A stretch of DNA of 64,000 nucleotides from Castor canadensis (Eukaryota; Chordata; Mammalia; Rodentia; Castoridae): NCBI RefSeq assembly GCF_047511655.1, contig NC_133386.1, positions 125,235,866 through 125,299,865 on the forward strand, read 5' to 3'. The notes below the pieces were generated by a model. The model made no database searches, was not told the DNA's origin, and saw only the letters and a list, made by a program, of their open reading frames with translations. How positions within the stretch are numbered: position 1 is the first letter of the stretch; the number at the start of each line of letters is the position of its first letter. Position numbers and translations under genes: made by a program. Below, piece after piece: positions 21,735 through 33,834 of this stretch.

Positions 21735-24700
21735 TTTGCTTTTGAAGTAGTATATATTGATAACACAAGGGGATTTCACTGTGATAATTCCATACATGTG
21801 TCAGTGTCCTTTGAACAGGTTCACCCTTCCATTCTCCCCTACCCTCCCTACTTCCTTCTTTTTCAAACAGTGTTTCGTGGGTTTCATTATTCCATCTCTC
21901 TCTCTTTCTCTCATCTGTCTTTCTATGTCTCATTATAATCATCATCACCATCACCACCATTATCATTTTAGGTCTAGGTTCCAAAAATGAGCAAGAACAT
22001 GTGACATTTAATTTTTTAAACTTGGCTTATATCACTCAACATGATGATCTGTAGTTTCATCCTTTTTCCAGAAAATTACAAAATTTCATTTTTCTTTATG
22101 GTTGAGTAATATTTCATGGTATGTATCCCAACAACGAATAAAGAAAATATTATATATATATTACATATAATACATATAATATTTCATGGCACCCTAGCTG
22201 ATTTCACAGTTTGGTTATTGTGAATAGAGCCGCAATAAACATGGGTATAAAGATATCTTTCTTGTACATTGATTTTCATTCTCTTGTATGGTGGAGTCAT
22301 AAGGTAAGGCTACTCTTAGTTTTTTAAGGACTCTCCATACTGATTTTCATAGTGGTTCTACTAGTTTGCATTTCCACCAACAGTGAATGAGGGGTCATTT
22401 TTCCCCTGTGACCTTGCCAACATTCGTTGTTGTTTATTGATGATTGCCAATCTGATTGGGATGAGATGGAATCTTAGTGTAGTTTTGATTTGCATTTCCT
22501 TTATAGCTAAGGATGTAGAATATTTTTCTTCTGAGAACTGTCTTATTTATTTCTCTATTTATTAATTGTATTATTTGTTCTTTTGCTGTTTAAGTTTTTT
22601 ATTTCTTTGTATATTCTGACTATTAATCCTTTATCCATTGAATAGCTGGCGAAAATTTTCTCCCATTCTGTGTTTGTCTCGTGATTCTGGTAATTCTTTT
22701 TATGTGCAGAAACTTTTTAATTTGTTGCAGTCCTATTTGTCCATTTTTGTTATTATTTCCTGGACAATTGGTGTCCCAGTGAGAAAATAATTACCAATGC
22801 CTATATCCTCCAGATGTTTCTCTGTTTTCCTGTAGTAGTTGCAGTTTCAGTTCTTACATTCAAATCTTTGATCCACTTGGAGTTGATTTTTGTACAGGGT
22901 GAGAGATAGGTATCTATTTCCAGTCTTCTGTATGTAGATTGCTAGTTTTCCCAGCACCATTTGTTGAAGAGGATGATTTTTCCTCCAGTGTATGTCTTTG
23001 GCTCCTTTGTCAAAGAGGAGATGGCTGTAGTTGTGTGGTTTTATTTCTGGGTCTTCTGTTTTGTTTCTTTAGTCTTTGTGTTAGTCTATGCTATTTTTGT
23101 TACTATGGCTCTGCAGTATAATTTGAAGTCCAGTATTATGATACCTCCAGCATTGCTTTTTGTGCTCAGGATTACTTTTTGCTATTCTGGGTCTTTTAGG
23201 CTTTCATATGAATTTTAGAATTGATTTTTCTATTTCTTAAAGAATGATGGGTATTGCATTGAATCTGTAGATTACTTTTGGTAGTATAGTCATTTTCATG
23301 ATATTAATAATGCCAATCCATGAACATGGAAGTTCTTTCTATCTTCTGGTGTCTTCCTCAATTTCTTTCTTTATAGTTTTTGTTGTAGAGGTCTTTCACC
23401 TCCTTGGTTAAGTTTATATCTAGTTTTTTTTTTTAAGGCTGTTGTGAATGGAATTATTTTCCAGATTTCTTTCTCAGCCTGATCATTGTTGGTAAATAGA
23501 AAAGCTACAGATTTTTGTATCCTGATATGTTGCTGAAGGCATTTATTAGAAATAGGAAATTTTTTGGTGGAATCTTTGTGGTCTTTTAAATACAGAATCA
23601 TATAATCCGCAGATAGGGACAATTTGAATTCTTTCTTCTCTATTTGGATCCCTTTTACTTCTTTTTCTTGCTTTCACTAGGAATTCTAGTACTACACTGA
23701 ATAAGAGTGGGGAGAGTAGACACCATTGACTCATTCTTGATTTGAGAGGAAATGGCTTATTTTTCCCCATTTATGATGAAGTTAGCTATAGGTTTGTCAT
23801 ATATAGCCTTCATTATGTTAAGGTACATTTCTTCTATTTCTAGTTTTTTCAGAGCTTTTATCATGAAAGGATGATGAATTTTGTCAAAGGCTTTTCTAAA
23901 TCTGTTGAGATGATCATGTGGCTTTTGTCCTTGATTCTGTTTTTGTGCTATATAACATTTATTGATGTATGTATGGTGTGCCATGCTTGCATCCCTGGAA
24001 TGAAACCAACTTGATTGTGGTGTATGATTTTTTTAGTGTGCTGTAGGATTTGATTTGTAATTATTTTAATTGAGAATTTCTGTGTCTGTTCATTAAAGGG
24101 ATTTTCTTTTTCTCTGGTGTCCTTGTCCAGTTTTGGAATGAGTACATGCTTCACAGAATGAGTTTGATAGTGTTCCTTTTCTTCCTATTTCATGGAAAAG
24201 CTTGAGAAGTATTGGTATTAGTTTTTCTTTAAAGGTCTGATAGAATTTGGCAGTGAATCTGTTGGGTCCTGGGATTTTCCTTGTTGGGAGACTATTACTG
24301 CTTCAATCTTATTGCTTGTCATGGATTTATTTAAGTGGTTTGTATCGTCTTGGTTCAAATTTGGTAGGTCAGCTTGACCTAGAAATTTATCCATTTCTCC
24401 TATATTATTAAATTTATTTGAATATAGATTTTCAAAGTATTTCTTCATGATCCTCTGGATTTCATGTGTATTTTTTGTTATATCCCATTTTTATCTCTAA
24501 TTTCACTAAGTTGAGTACTTTGCATCCTCCTAGTTACATTGACTAAGAAATTATCAAACTTATTTATCTTTTCAAAGAACCAATTTTTAATTTTCATTGA
24601 TTTCTTTGTATAGTTTTTAAAGTCTATATTTCATTAATTTCTACTCTAATCTTTATTATTTCTTTTCACCCACTAATTTTGGGTTTGTCTTGTTCTTATT

Positions 24701-26480
24701 TTTCTAGGAGCTTGAGGTGCCTCATTAGGCTATTTGAGATTACTCTGGTTTTTTTTTTTTGATGTAGACACTCATAGCTAAGGTTTTAATAGGTTGTGTT
24801 TTCATTTTCATTAGATTATAGGACTTTTGGATACTCCCATTTTTTGAGTGGACAGTGGTCCACTGAACAATTTTTTGTTTTGTCTCCATGTGTTTGAATA
24901 TTTTCTTTAGTTTCTTTTGCTGTGAAGTTGTAGTTTTATTCCATTATGGTCTGAAAGGATACAAGGAATTGTTTCAATTTTCTTGCATTTTCTCAGACTT
25001 GCTTTGTGTCCTAAAATATTATCTATTTTGGAGAAAGTTCCATGAGTTGGTGAGAATAATAATACTGTGCAGCTTTTGGATGAAATACTATAGATGTATG
25101 TTAAGTCTATTTGGGCTATAGTGTAATTTAATTTTGAGGTTTCTTTGTTGATTTTTTAAAAAAGAAATTCTTTACAGGGGGGAGCACAAATACAGTCCCC
25201 CACTACCAAAAATTATGCAGTTAAGTTTCCTGCATTTGGTGAAATCACAGGAGTCAGCACATCTGGAGTGCAATGGATAAGCCTCACCTTGGGAAAACCA
25301 CCTTCGTGATCATGGTATCCCCCCTGCCAGGTAAATATCTGTTGATTTTTTTTCATCCAGTGACCTATCTGTTGGTGATAGTGGGGTATGGAAGTCTCCC
25401 TCTATCATTGTGTTGGGTCTATCTGTGCTTTTAAGTCCAGTAGTGTTTGTTTAATAACAATTGTTATTTCCTCTCAATAGATTATTTCCTTTAATAATAT
25501 AGAGTGATCTTTGTCTCTTCTGACTAATTTTGTCTTGAAGTTTGCTTTATCAGATATGAGTACAGCTTCTCCTGCCTCTTTCAGGGTCCATTTGCTGCTT
25601 GGAAGATTGTTTTCTACCCTTTAATCTTGACCCAGTGTTTGTTTTTGTCAGTGAGATGTGTTTCTCAAAGGCAATAAATGGTCAGGTCTTGCCATTCTAT
25701 GTCTTTTGATTGGAGAATTGAGGCCATTAAAATTCAGTGTTAACGTCAAAAGGTATTCCTGCCATTTTGTTGTTTTTGTAGTGCTTGTTTCTTCCCTCCT
25801 CTGCATTTGCTTATCTACTCATATGGGGAGATTTATTTTTCCCATATTTTCATGGTCTCATTTATTGCCCTCTTCTATGTATAGAATTCCTTTAAGTATT
25901 GTCTTCAGTTCTTGTTTAGTGGTCACAAATTACTTAGTTTTTGTTTTTCGTGGAAGATCTTTATTTCTCTTCCAGTTATGAATAATAGCTTTGCTGGGTT
26001 GAGTAAACTAGGTTGGCAATTACTTTCTTTCAGTGCTTGAAATATATCGTCCACGTCCTCTTTGCATTTAAGGTTTTTGTTGAGAAATCTGCTGTTATTC
26101 AGATGGGTTTTCTTTTATATGTGACTTGTAATTTCTCTTAGTTTTCCATATTCTTTCCTTCTTCTACACACTGAAGTTTTAACTATGACATATCTTGGAG
26201 TGATTGCTTTCTGGTCTTGTCTGTTGGGTGTCCTAAAAACTTCCTGCACCTGAATGGCTATCTTCTTCTCAAGATTTGGGAAAAATTCTCATATTATTTT
26301 TTTGAATATTTTTTCCTATCCCTTTAGCTTGCACTTCTCCTATGCCCATGCTTGCTAGGTTTGGTCTTTTAATAGTGCTACAGAGGTATTGCAACACCAT
26401 TCATTTTTATTTCTTAATGTTTTTCCTTTGTTTTCAATCTGACTGTTTTAATACATCTCTCTTGTTTTCATGGACATAGA
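21735..26480 (-). mobile_element. Old near-full-length L1, minus strand
   Basis: Reading leftward: ORF1-like remnant (about 26030-26340), ORF2 endonuclease remnant (about 25345-26000), reverse transcriptase (about 23370-24450) and 3'UTR (to about 21735). RT landmarks on the minus strand include [14 protein letters not shown] at about 24000, [22 protein letters not shown] at 23830-23900, and YMILYLKDHKD near 23590. Each block is in a different frame with stops, so it is inactive. The element is split by the U1 retrocopy and abuts a B1-ID SINE at its 5' end. Confidence 0.85.
25175..25338 (-). pseudogene. Full-length U1 snRNA retropseudogene
   Basis: On the minus strand this 164-base segment aligns end to end with U1 snRNA: a 5' end corresponding to ATACTTACCTGGCAGGGG (here ATATTTACC), ATACCATGATCACGAAGGTG, GGCTTATCCATTGCACTCC (one change), the Sm-site region TGCATAATTTTTGGTAGTGG, and a CCCCTG 3' end. 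It sits inside an old L1 and is flanked by a 12-bp direct repeat TGTTGATTTTTT (25146-25157 and 25340-25351), the mark of L1-mediated insertion. No snRNA promoter element is visible in the L1 sequence upstream of it, so it is not expected to be a functional gene. Confidence 0.93.
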
Positions 26481-26672
26481 TTTTTTTTCTCCCCAGTACT
26501 GGGGTTTGAATTCAGGGCCTACACCTTGAGCTGCTCCACTTTTTCTGTGATGGTTTGTTTCGAGATAGGATCTCACCAACTATTTGCCTGGGCTGGCTTC
26601 AAACCACTGTCCTCCTGATTTCTGCCTCCTGAGTAGCTAGGATTACGGGTGTGAGACATCAGCTTCTGGCTT
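26481..26672 (-). repeat. B1-ID composite SINE, antisense
   Basis: ID part: 'actggggtttgaattcaggg' to 'gagctgctccact'. It is followed by the B1 part: 'tttcgagataggatctcacc', 'gcctgggctggcttcaaacc', 'ctgagtagctaggattacgg'. In sense orientation this is B1 then ID, a heterodimeric rodent SINE. Confidence 0.9.
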
Positions 26673-26684
26673 CAGATTTCTTAT

Positions 26685-26870
26685 GTTTAGAACCTGATTT
26701 CCTCACTTACCAGTTGGGTGAATGTTTAACCTCTCTAAGGCTAAGTCTTGTCATCTGAAAACGGCTATAATACACTCACAATGTCTCTCCAACTGAGAGA
26801 AGTAAGTTAGTCCGTGCAGAACATTTCACAGGGTCTGGCATATAGTGAGCACTTGGTCAATATTGTTCTT
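26685..26870 (+). repeat. MIR SINE fragment
   Basis: Sense MIR: 'tttaacctctctaaggctaa', 'cttgtcatctgaaaacggct', 'cacagggtctggcatatagt', 'gagcacttggtcaatattgt'. Confidence 0.85.
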
Positions 26871-26874
26871 TTTG

Positions 26875-27335
26875 TTGATATTATGTAATATTGAGTGCTG
26901 TTGTCTTGATGTAGAGTAGCTCTAACTGATTTGCCAGTACCAGGATTGGTACTTCATTTCTATGCTGTTTATCCTCCCTATTTTCTGTTCTTTGTGTGTT
27001 TTGTTTTAATCGATATCCAGAGCCTGAAATCCTAGGAGGTAATCCAACCTCAACAAATGGATATTTTATGTTTATTTAACTCTTTCTTTACTTTTTTTCC
27101 TTTCCTTTTTCTTTTTTTTTTGTGTATTTCTGATTTTTTGCTAATGTAGAATCAACTCATCTCATCTAATCCAATTCAACAAATACCTTTTAGAGCAAAT
27201 TGTTTTAGGAAGAAAGATATCCTTCCATCCCTTACTTTTCCTAATTTATGATTCAGAGAAACCTCTATTCCATGAAGATATCTCCTACTAAGTAGGTTCA
27301 ATCGTCTATAAACTAGTATAATCCTTTATGGTTGT
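26875..27335. other. Intergenic, no gene seen
   Basis: AT-rich with a T-rich tract around 27090-27125. No gene recognised. Confidence 0.5.
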
Positions 27336-27493
27336 GTTTCTCAGAGTTTGGTCCTGGCAAACTCTGGCAGCATCAGTATCACCTGGGAACTTGTTAAAAA
27401 TGCAATATCTAGTGAACAAGTTCTGAGGGCTCAGAAATCTGTTTTAACAAGCCTTCTAGGTGATTCAGTTACACTCAGAAGTTTTAAACCATA
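27336..27493 (+). repeat. MER5-type hAT-Charlie DNA transposon fossil
   Basis: 'ttctcagagtttggtcctgg' near the left end, 'cagcatcagtatcacctggg', 'aacttgttaaaaatgcaata', then 'taggtgattcagttacactc' near the right end, the typical MER5 order with partly complementary ends. Non-autonomous and ancient. Confidence 0.75.
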
Positions 27494-27559
27494 GAATTGA
27501 TGAGATTTAGCCTTGTTTTACTTTCCCTAATCTATTTTGCATTTGGGATAAATCAAATG

Positions 27560-28085
27560 CTATAATCAGTGTCCTTCACCCCCTGGACACTCTCACATTT
27601 ACTTTTAAATGCTTCATCCTCGAAAACATCTTTTTATCTTTTAGGTTGGACTTCAGTATACAGGGTTGAAGTAACCCTATTCCTTGGATGGCACATTATC
27701 AGTATTGGTCTTTGCAAGTCTCCTCTCTTATATATATATGTACATGTGTATGAATGTACACATTCACTTATTCATTTACCCATTCCATTTTCATTTCTTA
27801 ATCTCCATCATTTTGTGTGTGCTTTATTTGTATCTTTTCATGTGTATTTTTGTAAAATGCATATTATTTTGTGTCTACATATTTTTATTCACATAAACGA
27901 CATTGTCATGCATATCTTGTTTCATCCTTTTTCCACTAATATTTCAAAGACCCATTTGTGTTGCTGTTGCTCATCTTGTCTGTTATTTCTAACTACTCCA
28001 AGGTGGGCATCCACAATATTTTACCTGATGGATACTCAGGTTCCCTCCAGCTCTCCAACTTTATAAATAGTGCTATGATGAACTT
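27560..28085 (-). repeat. Old L1M-type LINE fragment, antisense
   Basis: 'ttgtttcatcctttttccac', 'ttacctgatggatactcagg', 'tataaatagtgctatgatga' follow the order of antisense L1M ORF2/3' sequence. The 165-codon plus-strand frame at 27569-28066 is an antisense shadow of it. Confidence 0.55.
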
Positions 28086-28089
28086 CCAG

Positions 28090-29460
28090 CTAAAAGAACA
28101 CTTAAACTAGCCCAAGAACCATAGTAGTCAATTGACCTGGAGGGCCTGGCTCAGCAGAAGAGTATTTGCTCAGAGTTCTGAGGAATCTCTTTAACAGACT
28201 CTGTCCTGAGGGAAAAATGAGTCATGCTGGATAAACTTAACTCTGTGAGGAGGTGTCTGCAATTTCACTTTGTCTCCTAATTCAGTCTCAACTGGTTCTG
28301 GGTCTGTGTTCCTTGGAACATGGAGAAGTGAGGTAGAAAGAGAAGAGAGACTGTGAGCCTCGCATGCTAGTTGCCTGGCTTTGCTCTTGGGCATTGGTAA
28401 GTTATACTTTGGAGATTCTTAGACTTTTCAGGAACTGAGGCTTGCATACACAGATTGTGGTTAGAGAAAATAGAATTTGGATTTTGACTGTTGAATGTGA
28501 CCCCAACCTCACTGACAGATGTGAAGCTTAGAACAACATATGACCCATGCAAAGAAACTGAAACCCTTTCGAGTGTATTAATTCATTACGGTTAGACTCT
28601 GGGTTATACCACAATATACCAGACATCGAGTTGGTGGTAATGCTATATGATGCAACTTGCACCTTGCTCACAGCCTGGAAGGACTACACAAACTCCAGGC
28701 CAATGCTGACCCAGAACGTGGATTTTGTTAGGTGATCTAGGCCCCTACTGGTACAGTTTTGCAACTAGGAGGAGAAATTGAGACCTATAATTATCAATAT
28801 GGCTCACTCATGGCAGGAAAGACCCAATGAAAGTTATTCTATGTGCTTGAACTAAAGTGATTAAGAAATTAAACTCTGAAGCCATCTGCCCATTAAAAAT
28901 GAGGGCAGAGGATGCTTGGCATGACTTTTCTTGGCCCTAGGTCTCTGATCCCCATGTAGTTTTAACAGAAACACTTCCATTCTGGAATATACTTCAATGG
29001 GCTTTTAATTCTCTAATTAAATCACTCTTTTGGATTATCCAAATACATGTTCTGGGATGAAATGTTTTACAAGACTTTCCTTTAATAAATCCCACTGGGC
29101 TTTAGCTGAAACCTAATTAGTCCCTTTAATTAGTGTATTCTATATGAGGAGGCTCAAGCCAAATGCTGTTACTAGAGTGTCCTCACTCTGCTAAGAGCTT
29201 CAGCCTTCGATTTTTGGCAGTTATTTGACCCAGACAGATGGTGGATGGGCCCATCATCCCAATGACTTGTGTACCTGGAGGAGGATGGAAAATGCATGCT
29301 CAAAGCAAGAATTTTAATTAGCTCTCTAGAAAGTGGCTTTATGAATTAGATTTCTAATTTTGTAGTCACCATTACAAAACTTGGGGTCATTTACACACAA
29401 CTTAATTTGCATAATATCTGTGAGACACTTTAAGTTGCCTCTGATCCTTGTTTTGCACAT
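28090..29460. promoter_or_regulatory. Unique stretch with a candidate conserved noncoding element (28850-29450)
   Basis: No gene or repeat recognised. The right half has many TAATTA/AATTA homeodomain-like cores (for example ttctctaattaaatcac, cctaattagtccctttaatt, gaattttaattagctc), moderate complexity and no visible transposon. The enhancer reading is inference only. Confidence 0.3.
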
Positions 29461-29461
29461 C

Positions 29462-29940
29462 TGTGTTGGCTAGGTTTCTCATTACTGTGACAAAATACCT
29501 GACATAAACAACTTAAAGAAGGAAGTGTTTATTTTGGCTCATGTTTTCAGAGAGTTCAGTCCATGGTCACTTGGTTTTAGTGCTTATGAGCCATGATGAG
29601 GCAAAACATTATGGCAGGGAGCACATAGTGGAGCAAAGCAACTTACTCCATGATGGACGGGAAGCAGAGAGAGTGACAGGAAGAGAACAAGGTGTATCTT
29701 TTCAGTGCATGCCTCCAGTGACCCCCTTCCTCCAACTATATCCCGTCTTCCACAGCTCTACCGCTTCCCCATAGCCTATTAAAATATTGGATCCATCAGT
29801 GAATCAATATGTTGATGAAGACAGAGTCCTTATTATCTAGTTGCCTCCCCAAAGACTCACCTCTGAAAACTTCTAGCACTGGGGACCAAGCCTTCAATAT
29901 ATGAGCCTCCTCAGGAGATACTTCATATCCCAAACATAAT
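29462..29940 (-). repeat. MaLR-type LTR, antisense
   Basis: 'attactgtgacaaaatacct', 'gaaggaagtgtttattttgg', 'ttcagtccatggtcacttgg' and 'gcactggggaccaagccttc' follow antisense MaLR LTR order. Related to the copy at 55005-55375. Confidence 0.55.
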
Positions 29941-30025
29941 AACATACTGCTCATTCTCTTAGACTCCATTCAAATACCAGCTCCCTGACAAAGCATTTGT
30001 GACCTACACTACAAGGGGTAACATG

Positions 30026-30200
30026 GTGTTGTGGAAAAACTTTGGGTTTTGAAGTGCACTTACATTTGTCTCCCATTTCCACTTATAGTTAATTTCATGT
30101 TACGCAAATTCCTTTACCTTCCTGAACTTTAGTCTGCCCAGCCACAAAAAAAATAGATAAAATATACTCAGAAGTGTTATTGTAAGGATAAATTCTGGTA
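30026..30200 (+). repeat. MIR SINE fragment
   Basis: Sense MIR: 'ctttgggttttgaagtgcac', 'cgcaaattcctttaccttcc', 'ctgaactttagtctgcc', 'gtgttattgtaaggataaat'. Confidence 0.75.
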
Positions 30201-30593
30201 TGCTAGACAATATGTATATAGTAGAAAATATCATTTTTCATATATGATTTTCCAAGAACATGACTTAACATTTTCATCTAATGTTTACACCATTCTGCCT
30301 TGTATTATAGTCAGTCTTAAAAATAGTATGTATAGACTAGATTCTGATTATAAAAAAGTCAAACATGTAAAGATTCAATACAATAGAAGTTTATTTCTTA
30401 CTTTTACAACAGTCCAGAAGTCCATGGAAGAGGATCTGTTCTTTGTCACAGAGAAAATGTGATAAGACAAAGTTTAGAATGTTAGACACACAAATATTTC
30501 TTCATTGGATAAAAAGATTTTAAGCAAATTCTAGATTATGGATATTGTTTCTTCACTCAAGCATGTCTTTTAGGTGACTCCCAGGTAGTTACT

Positions 30594-30594
<1 letters not shown>

Positions 30595-30631
<37 letters not shown>
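30595..30631. repeat. (GA)n microsatellite
   Basis: About 18 uninterrupted GA units. Confidence 0.98.
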
Positions 30632-30633
<2 letters not shown>

Positions 30634-31830
30634 GTTGGGGACTAATAAGAAGAGAAATAAAACAGGCTGCACAAATAAAACAGACCATGTCGAGAAAAGA
30701 ATGAAAGCAAATCATATCCAGCCAAGGTGGGTATTTGCCTTTCTCTTTTGCTAGAATGCAAGTTCGTTCAAAGTAGGGATTTTGCTTAATGTTCCCTACA
30801 TCTACTTTACAGTATCCGATACTTTGAGTGCCGAATTGACTTAATTGAGGCTCTTGAATCCTTTGAATAAGGGATATATCAATACTGGAGACTTAAATGT
30901 CACTGCTTGGATACTGCCAGGAAGGAGCTTAGCTATAATAACCTAGAGGCCAATGAGGTGAAATAGGTCAAAATAGAATCCCAGAGCTGCTGCAACCCAA
31001 GAGAAATGTGCCCACCTTTGAACTTGAACTTCATCAGACATTTTCTCTTCCCATTATAAGGAGCAAAGTTCACCTCTACTTTCAAGGCTGCAGTTGCTTA
31101 AACATGGGGTTCTCAGAGTAGAGAGGGAGGAAGTTGTGGTCACCTTGTCCTTGGATTTCTCAGGTGCCTTTGCATCCTATGCCCAATCACTTACCATTCT
31201 GAATTGGAGTTGTTTTTTTTTGTTTTGTTTTTATTTCCCCTGTAGGTCTCCACCACTAAGTTGATAGGTGCTTAAAGAAGAGCCTTTATTGACTTTCATA
31301 TACAGCCTTGGCAGCTTGCACAAGGTCTGTTGAATGCATTCCCATTTCAGTGTGTGTGTCAGGAGACATACACATAGAGCAGAGTAGGGGAGAAACCAGA
31401 GTTAGAATCAGCATAAACCAGGAATTGTTAGGGGTGATAAAACAGGCCAAAATAGGGATTGGAAGTATGTTGTAGGGTGCCTTTCATCTTAGTGACCTGG
31501 GTCTAGGATTCACCCCTGTACATTGGGTCCCAGGAAGCAAGAGCTACTTCAGAGCCTACCAGGAGGAGCTGGGTATCACCACATGCTGTGAAGTTTCTCA
31601 GTTTCACACAGAAACTGGCATTGTCTGAACATGTCCTTCAAATGTCCTCTGGGCCTACAGGTAAACATGCAGAGAAAATAGGCATCATCATTCGTTGGGT
31701 TCTCATTGTTAGGTTTTATTCTAGGAATTCTAAAGAATTCTTATATTAATCCTTAGGAATAACTTTATAGCAACTGTACAGTAAGGTATTACTGGCAAAA
31801 AGTTAGTGAGACCCATCTCAACTAACATAC
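30632..31830. other. Intergenic, no gene seen
   Basis: Unique-looking DNA; no gene or confident repeat. Confidence 0.5.
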
Positions 31831-31832
31831 TG

Positions 31833-32045
31833 AGCATGGTGGTATGAACCTATGATTTCAGCTATGTGGGAGGCATAAGTAGGAAGGTCCCCCTTATAAG
31901 GCCAGCTGGGCAAAAATTAAAAAATTAATTATTCAAAGAATAATTAATACAAAAAAGGGCTGGAAACATGGCCCAAGTGGTAGAACACATACCTAGCAAG
32001 GGCAAAGTCTTGAGTTCAAACCCCAGATCAGCCAAACAAATAAAC
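31833..32045 (+). repeat. B1-ID composite SINE
   Basis: B1-like part 'gagcatggtggtatgaacct' to 'aaggccagctgggcaaaaat', an A/T-rich linker, then the ID part 'gggctggaaacatggcccaa', 'tggtagaacacatacctagc', 'gagttcaaaccccag' and an A-rich tail. Same heterodimer as the antisense copies. Confidence 0.85.
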
Positions 32046-32544
32046 AAAGATTAAGCAAAACTGATGACCATGATGAGTGGACTGCAGGGCAGTTCTCTGG
32101 TGGCTTTGGATATATCCAGTTCTCTCTGTGTTCTTGCCTATTGTTCTCAAGAATAACTCTGGATGTGTTAGGAATGCAACATCATGAGGTATGGGAGAAA
32201 TGGCTGGAACAGCCTAGGCTCTCTCTATTCTAGTTCCCCTGAAGCAAGAACATTTCTGTTAGTTATCATTTACAAAAATTTGTAATTCATGTGGAAGTTA
32301 ATTTGGAGAACTTCCAGTTATTCAGTCAGCCACCAATACAGGTAGACTCAGCTACATGCATATGTTTGGGGAATACATTCACAATGGTGTGGGATTATTG
32401 CAAGTCATTTTGGGTACAGTTTCTTATGCCCTCAGTTTCTATGAAATGCCACACATGTCTGCGTTTAAATAATCGAGTAAAATAAAACATTCGAGTAAAA
32501 ATGAAAATTGACAGTGTAGTGATTCAAGGTGAATAAACAGTATA
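32046..32544. other. Intergenic, no gene seen
   Basis: No gene or named repeat. Confidence 0.5.
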
Positions 32545-33064
32545 TGGAATATAGGCCTAGCACAAATATAAGCAATAGTATACATACATAGAAATATGTA
32601 CATGTATCCAAAAGTGGGAGTGATAGAGGAGACCCTCAGGGAGGAAGAAAAGAAGGAAAGATAGTGACTAATAATGAAATATATCACATCTGTGTAGGAA
32701 CAAGATAAAAAGAAACATGCTGAAAACTGTTAAACAACACAGGATGGGGGAAGGGCAAGGAAGTGCAGTGGAGGGGGTTACATTGACTTAAGCACAATGC
32801 ATATACAGGTACAATACCATGGCAAAAATCCCACTGACCAACAAATCTGAAGTACAAAGGACAAGAATGAAAAACTGGTTATGCTAAAGGGTAGGCACTA
32901 ATGGGAGGGGGAGGGTAAAAGAAGGAGGTAAAGAAGGTGAATATGGGTGATGTACTGTCTACACAATAATGAATATAGAATTTTTAAACCTGTTGAAATC
33001 ACCATAAGAAGATGATTAAGGTAGAAAGGAGAAATATGGAGGGAATGAACCAATTCAGGTTATA

Positions 33065-33116
<52 letters not shown>

Positions 33117-33480
33117 GGAAATGTCATAATGAAACTCTCTATATAGATATTATAAACAAACTAAAATGTCTTTTTAAGAAAGAAAAAGAAAAGGACAGGA
33201 AGGTAAAACAGTTCCTGTCTGGATGTTGGTACCAGTGGGATGGGGGGAGAGGGGGAAGAGGATATAAGGAAAGGATGTAGGAGGGTGACTATAGTGGAAA
33301 TATGTACACGTGTGTGAAAATGAGAAAAAGAGACCTGTTGAAACTATTATAAGAAATGGGGAGAGGGAATAAAGGAGAATGATGGAGTGGTTGAATTTTA
33401 ACTAAGATACATTGTAAGTACTTTTGTAAATGTCACAATGTACCCCCAGTGCAACAATAACTTGATAGTAAAAAAAGATG
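32545..33480 (+). mobile_element. L1 3'UTR copy, probably near complete
   Basis: G/A-rich text matching the 3'UTR after ORF2 at 51.4 kb ('gtaaagaaggtgaatatggg') and the copies at 43330 and 405, ending in the shared 'tgtacccccagtgcaacaat' tail and an A-rich end. The order is preserved, so this is a single insertion with heavy 5' truncation. A CA microsatellite has grown inside it. Confidence 0.75.
33066..33112. repeat. (CA)n microsatellite inside L1 3'UTR
   Basis: About 23 CA units followed by ATATATGG. At the matching place the copies near 43390 and 51615 have only short TA/CA sequence. Confidence 0.97.
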
Positions 33481-33633
33481 AAGAAACAGAACTTCAGTTA
33501 CTTTAATTCTATACAAATTGACCTTGGAACATTTCAAATTTCAATGTCTTGAAAGTATTTCTTCTTGTGTTTACCACTTTCTCCTTAAAAAAAGGAGTCA
33601 ATGTATTTAGGAAGCATTAATATTATCTTCTTC

Positions 33634-33832
33634 TTTTTTTTTTTTTTATGGTATTGAGGTTGAACTGAGGGCCTTCAACCTTGAGCCACTCCACCAGCCC
33701 TTTCTTTGTGATGGACATTTTCAAGATTGGTTCTTGTGAACTATTTGCCTGGCTGGCTTTGAACTGTGATCCTCCTGATCTGTCCTTCCTGAGTAGCTAG
33801 GATTACAGGTGTGAGCCTCTGGCACCCGGCTT
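33634..33832 (-). repeat. B1-ID composite SINE, antisense
   Basis: T15 head, ID part ending 'gagccactccaccagccc', then B1 part 'aactatttgcctggctggct', 'ctgagtagctaggattacag' and 'ctctggcacccggctt'. Confidence 0.92.
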
Positions 33833-33834
33833 AT

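Noticed and set aside
25175-25338. Functional U1 snRNA gene
   Set aside because: Target-site duplication, insertion within an L1 and absence of a visible upstream snRNA promoter element point to a retrocopy.
27569-28066. 165-codon plus-strand frame with many hydrophobic residues
   Set aside because: It is antisense to an old L1M fragment, T-rich and without recognisable protein features.
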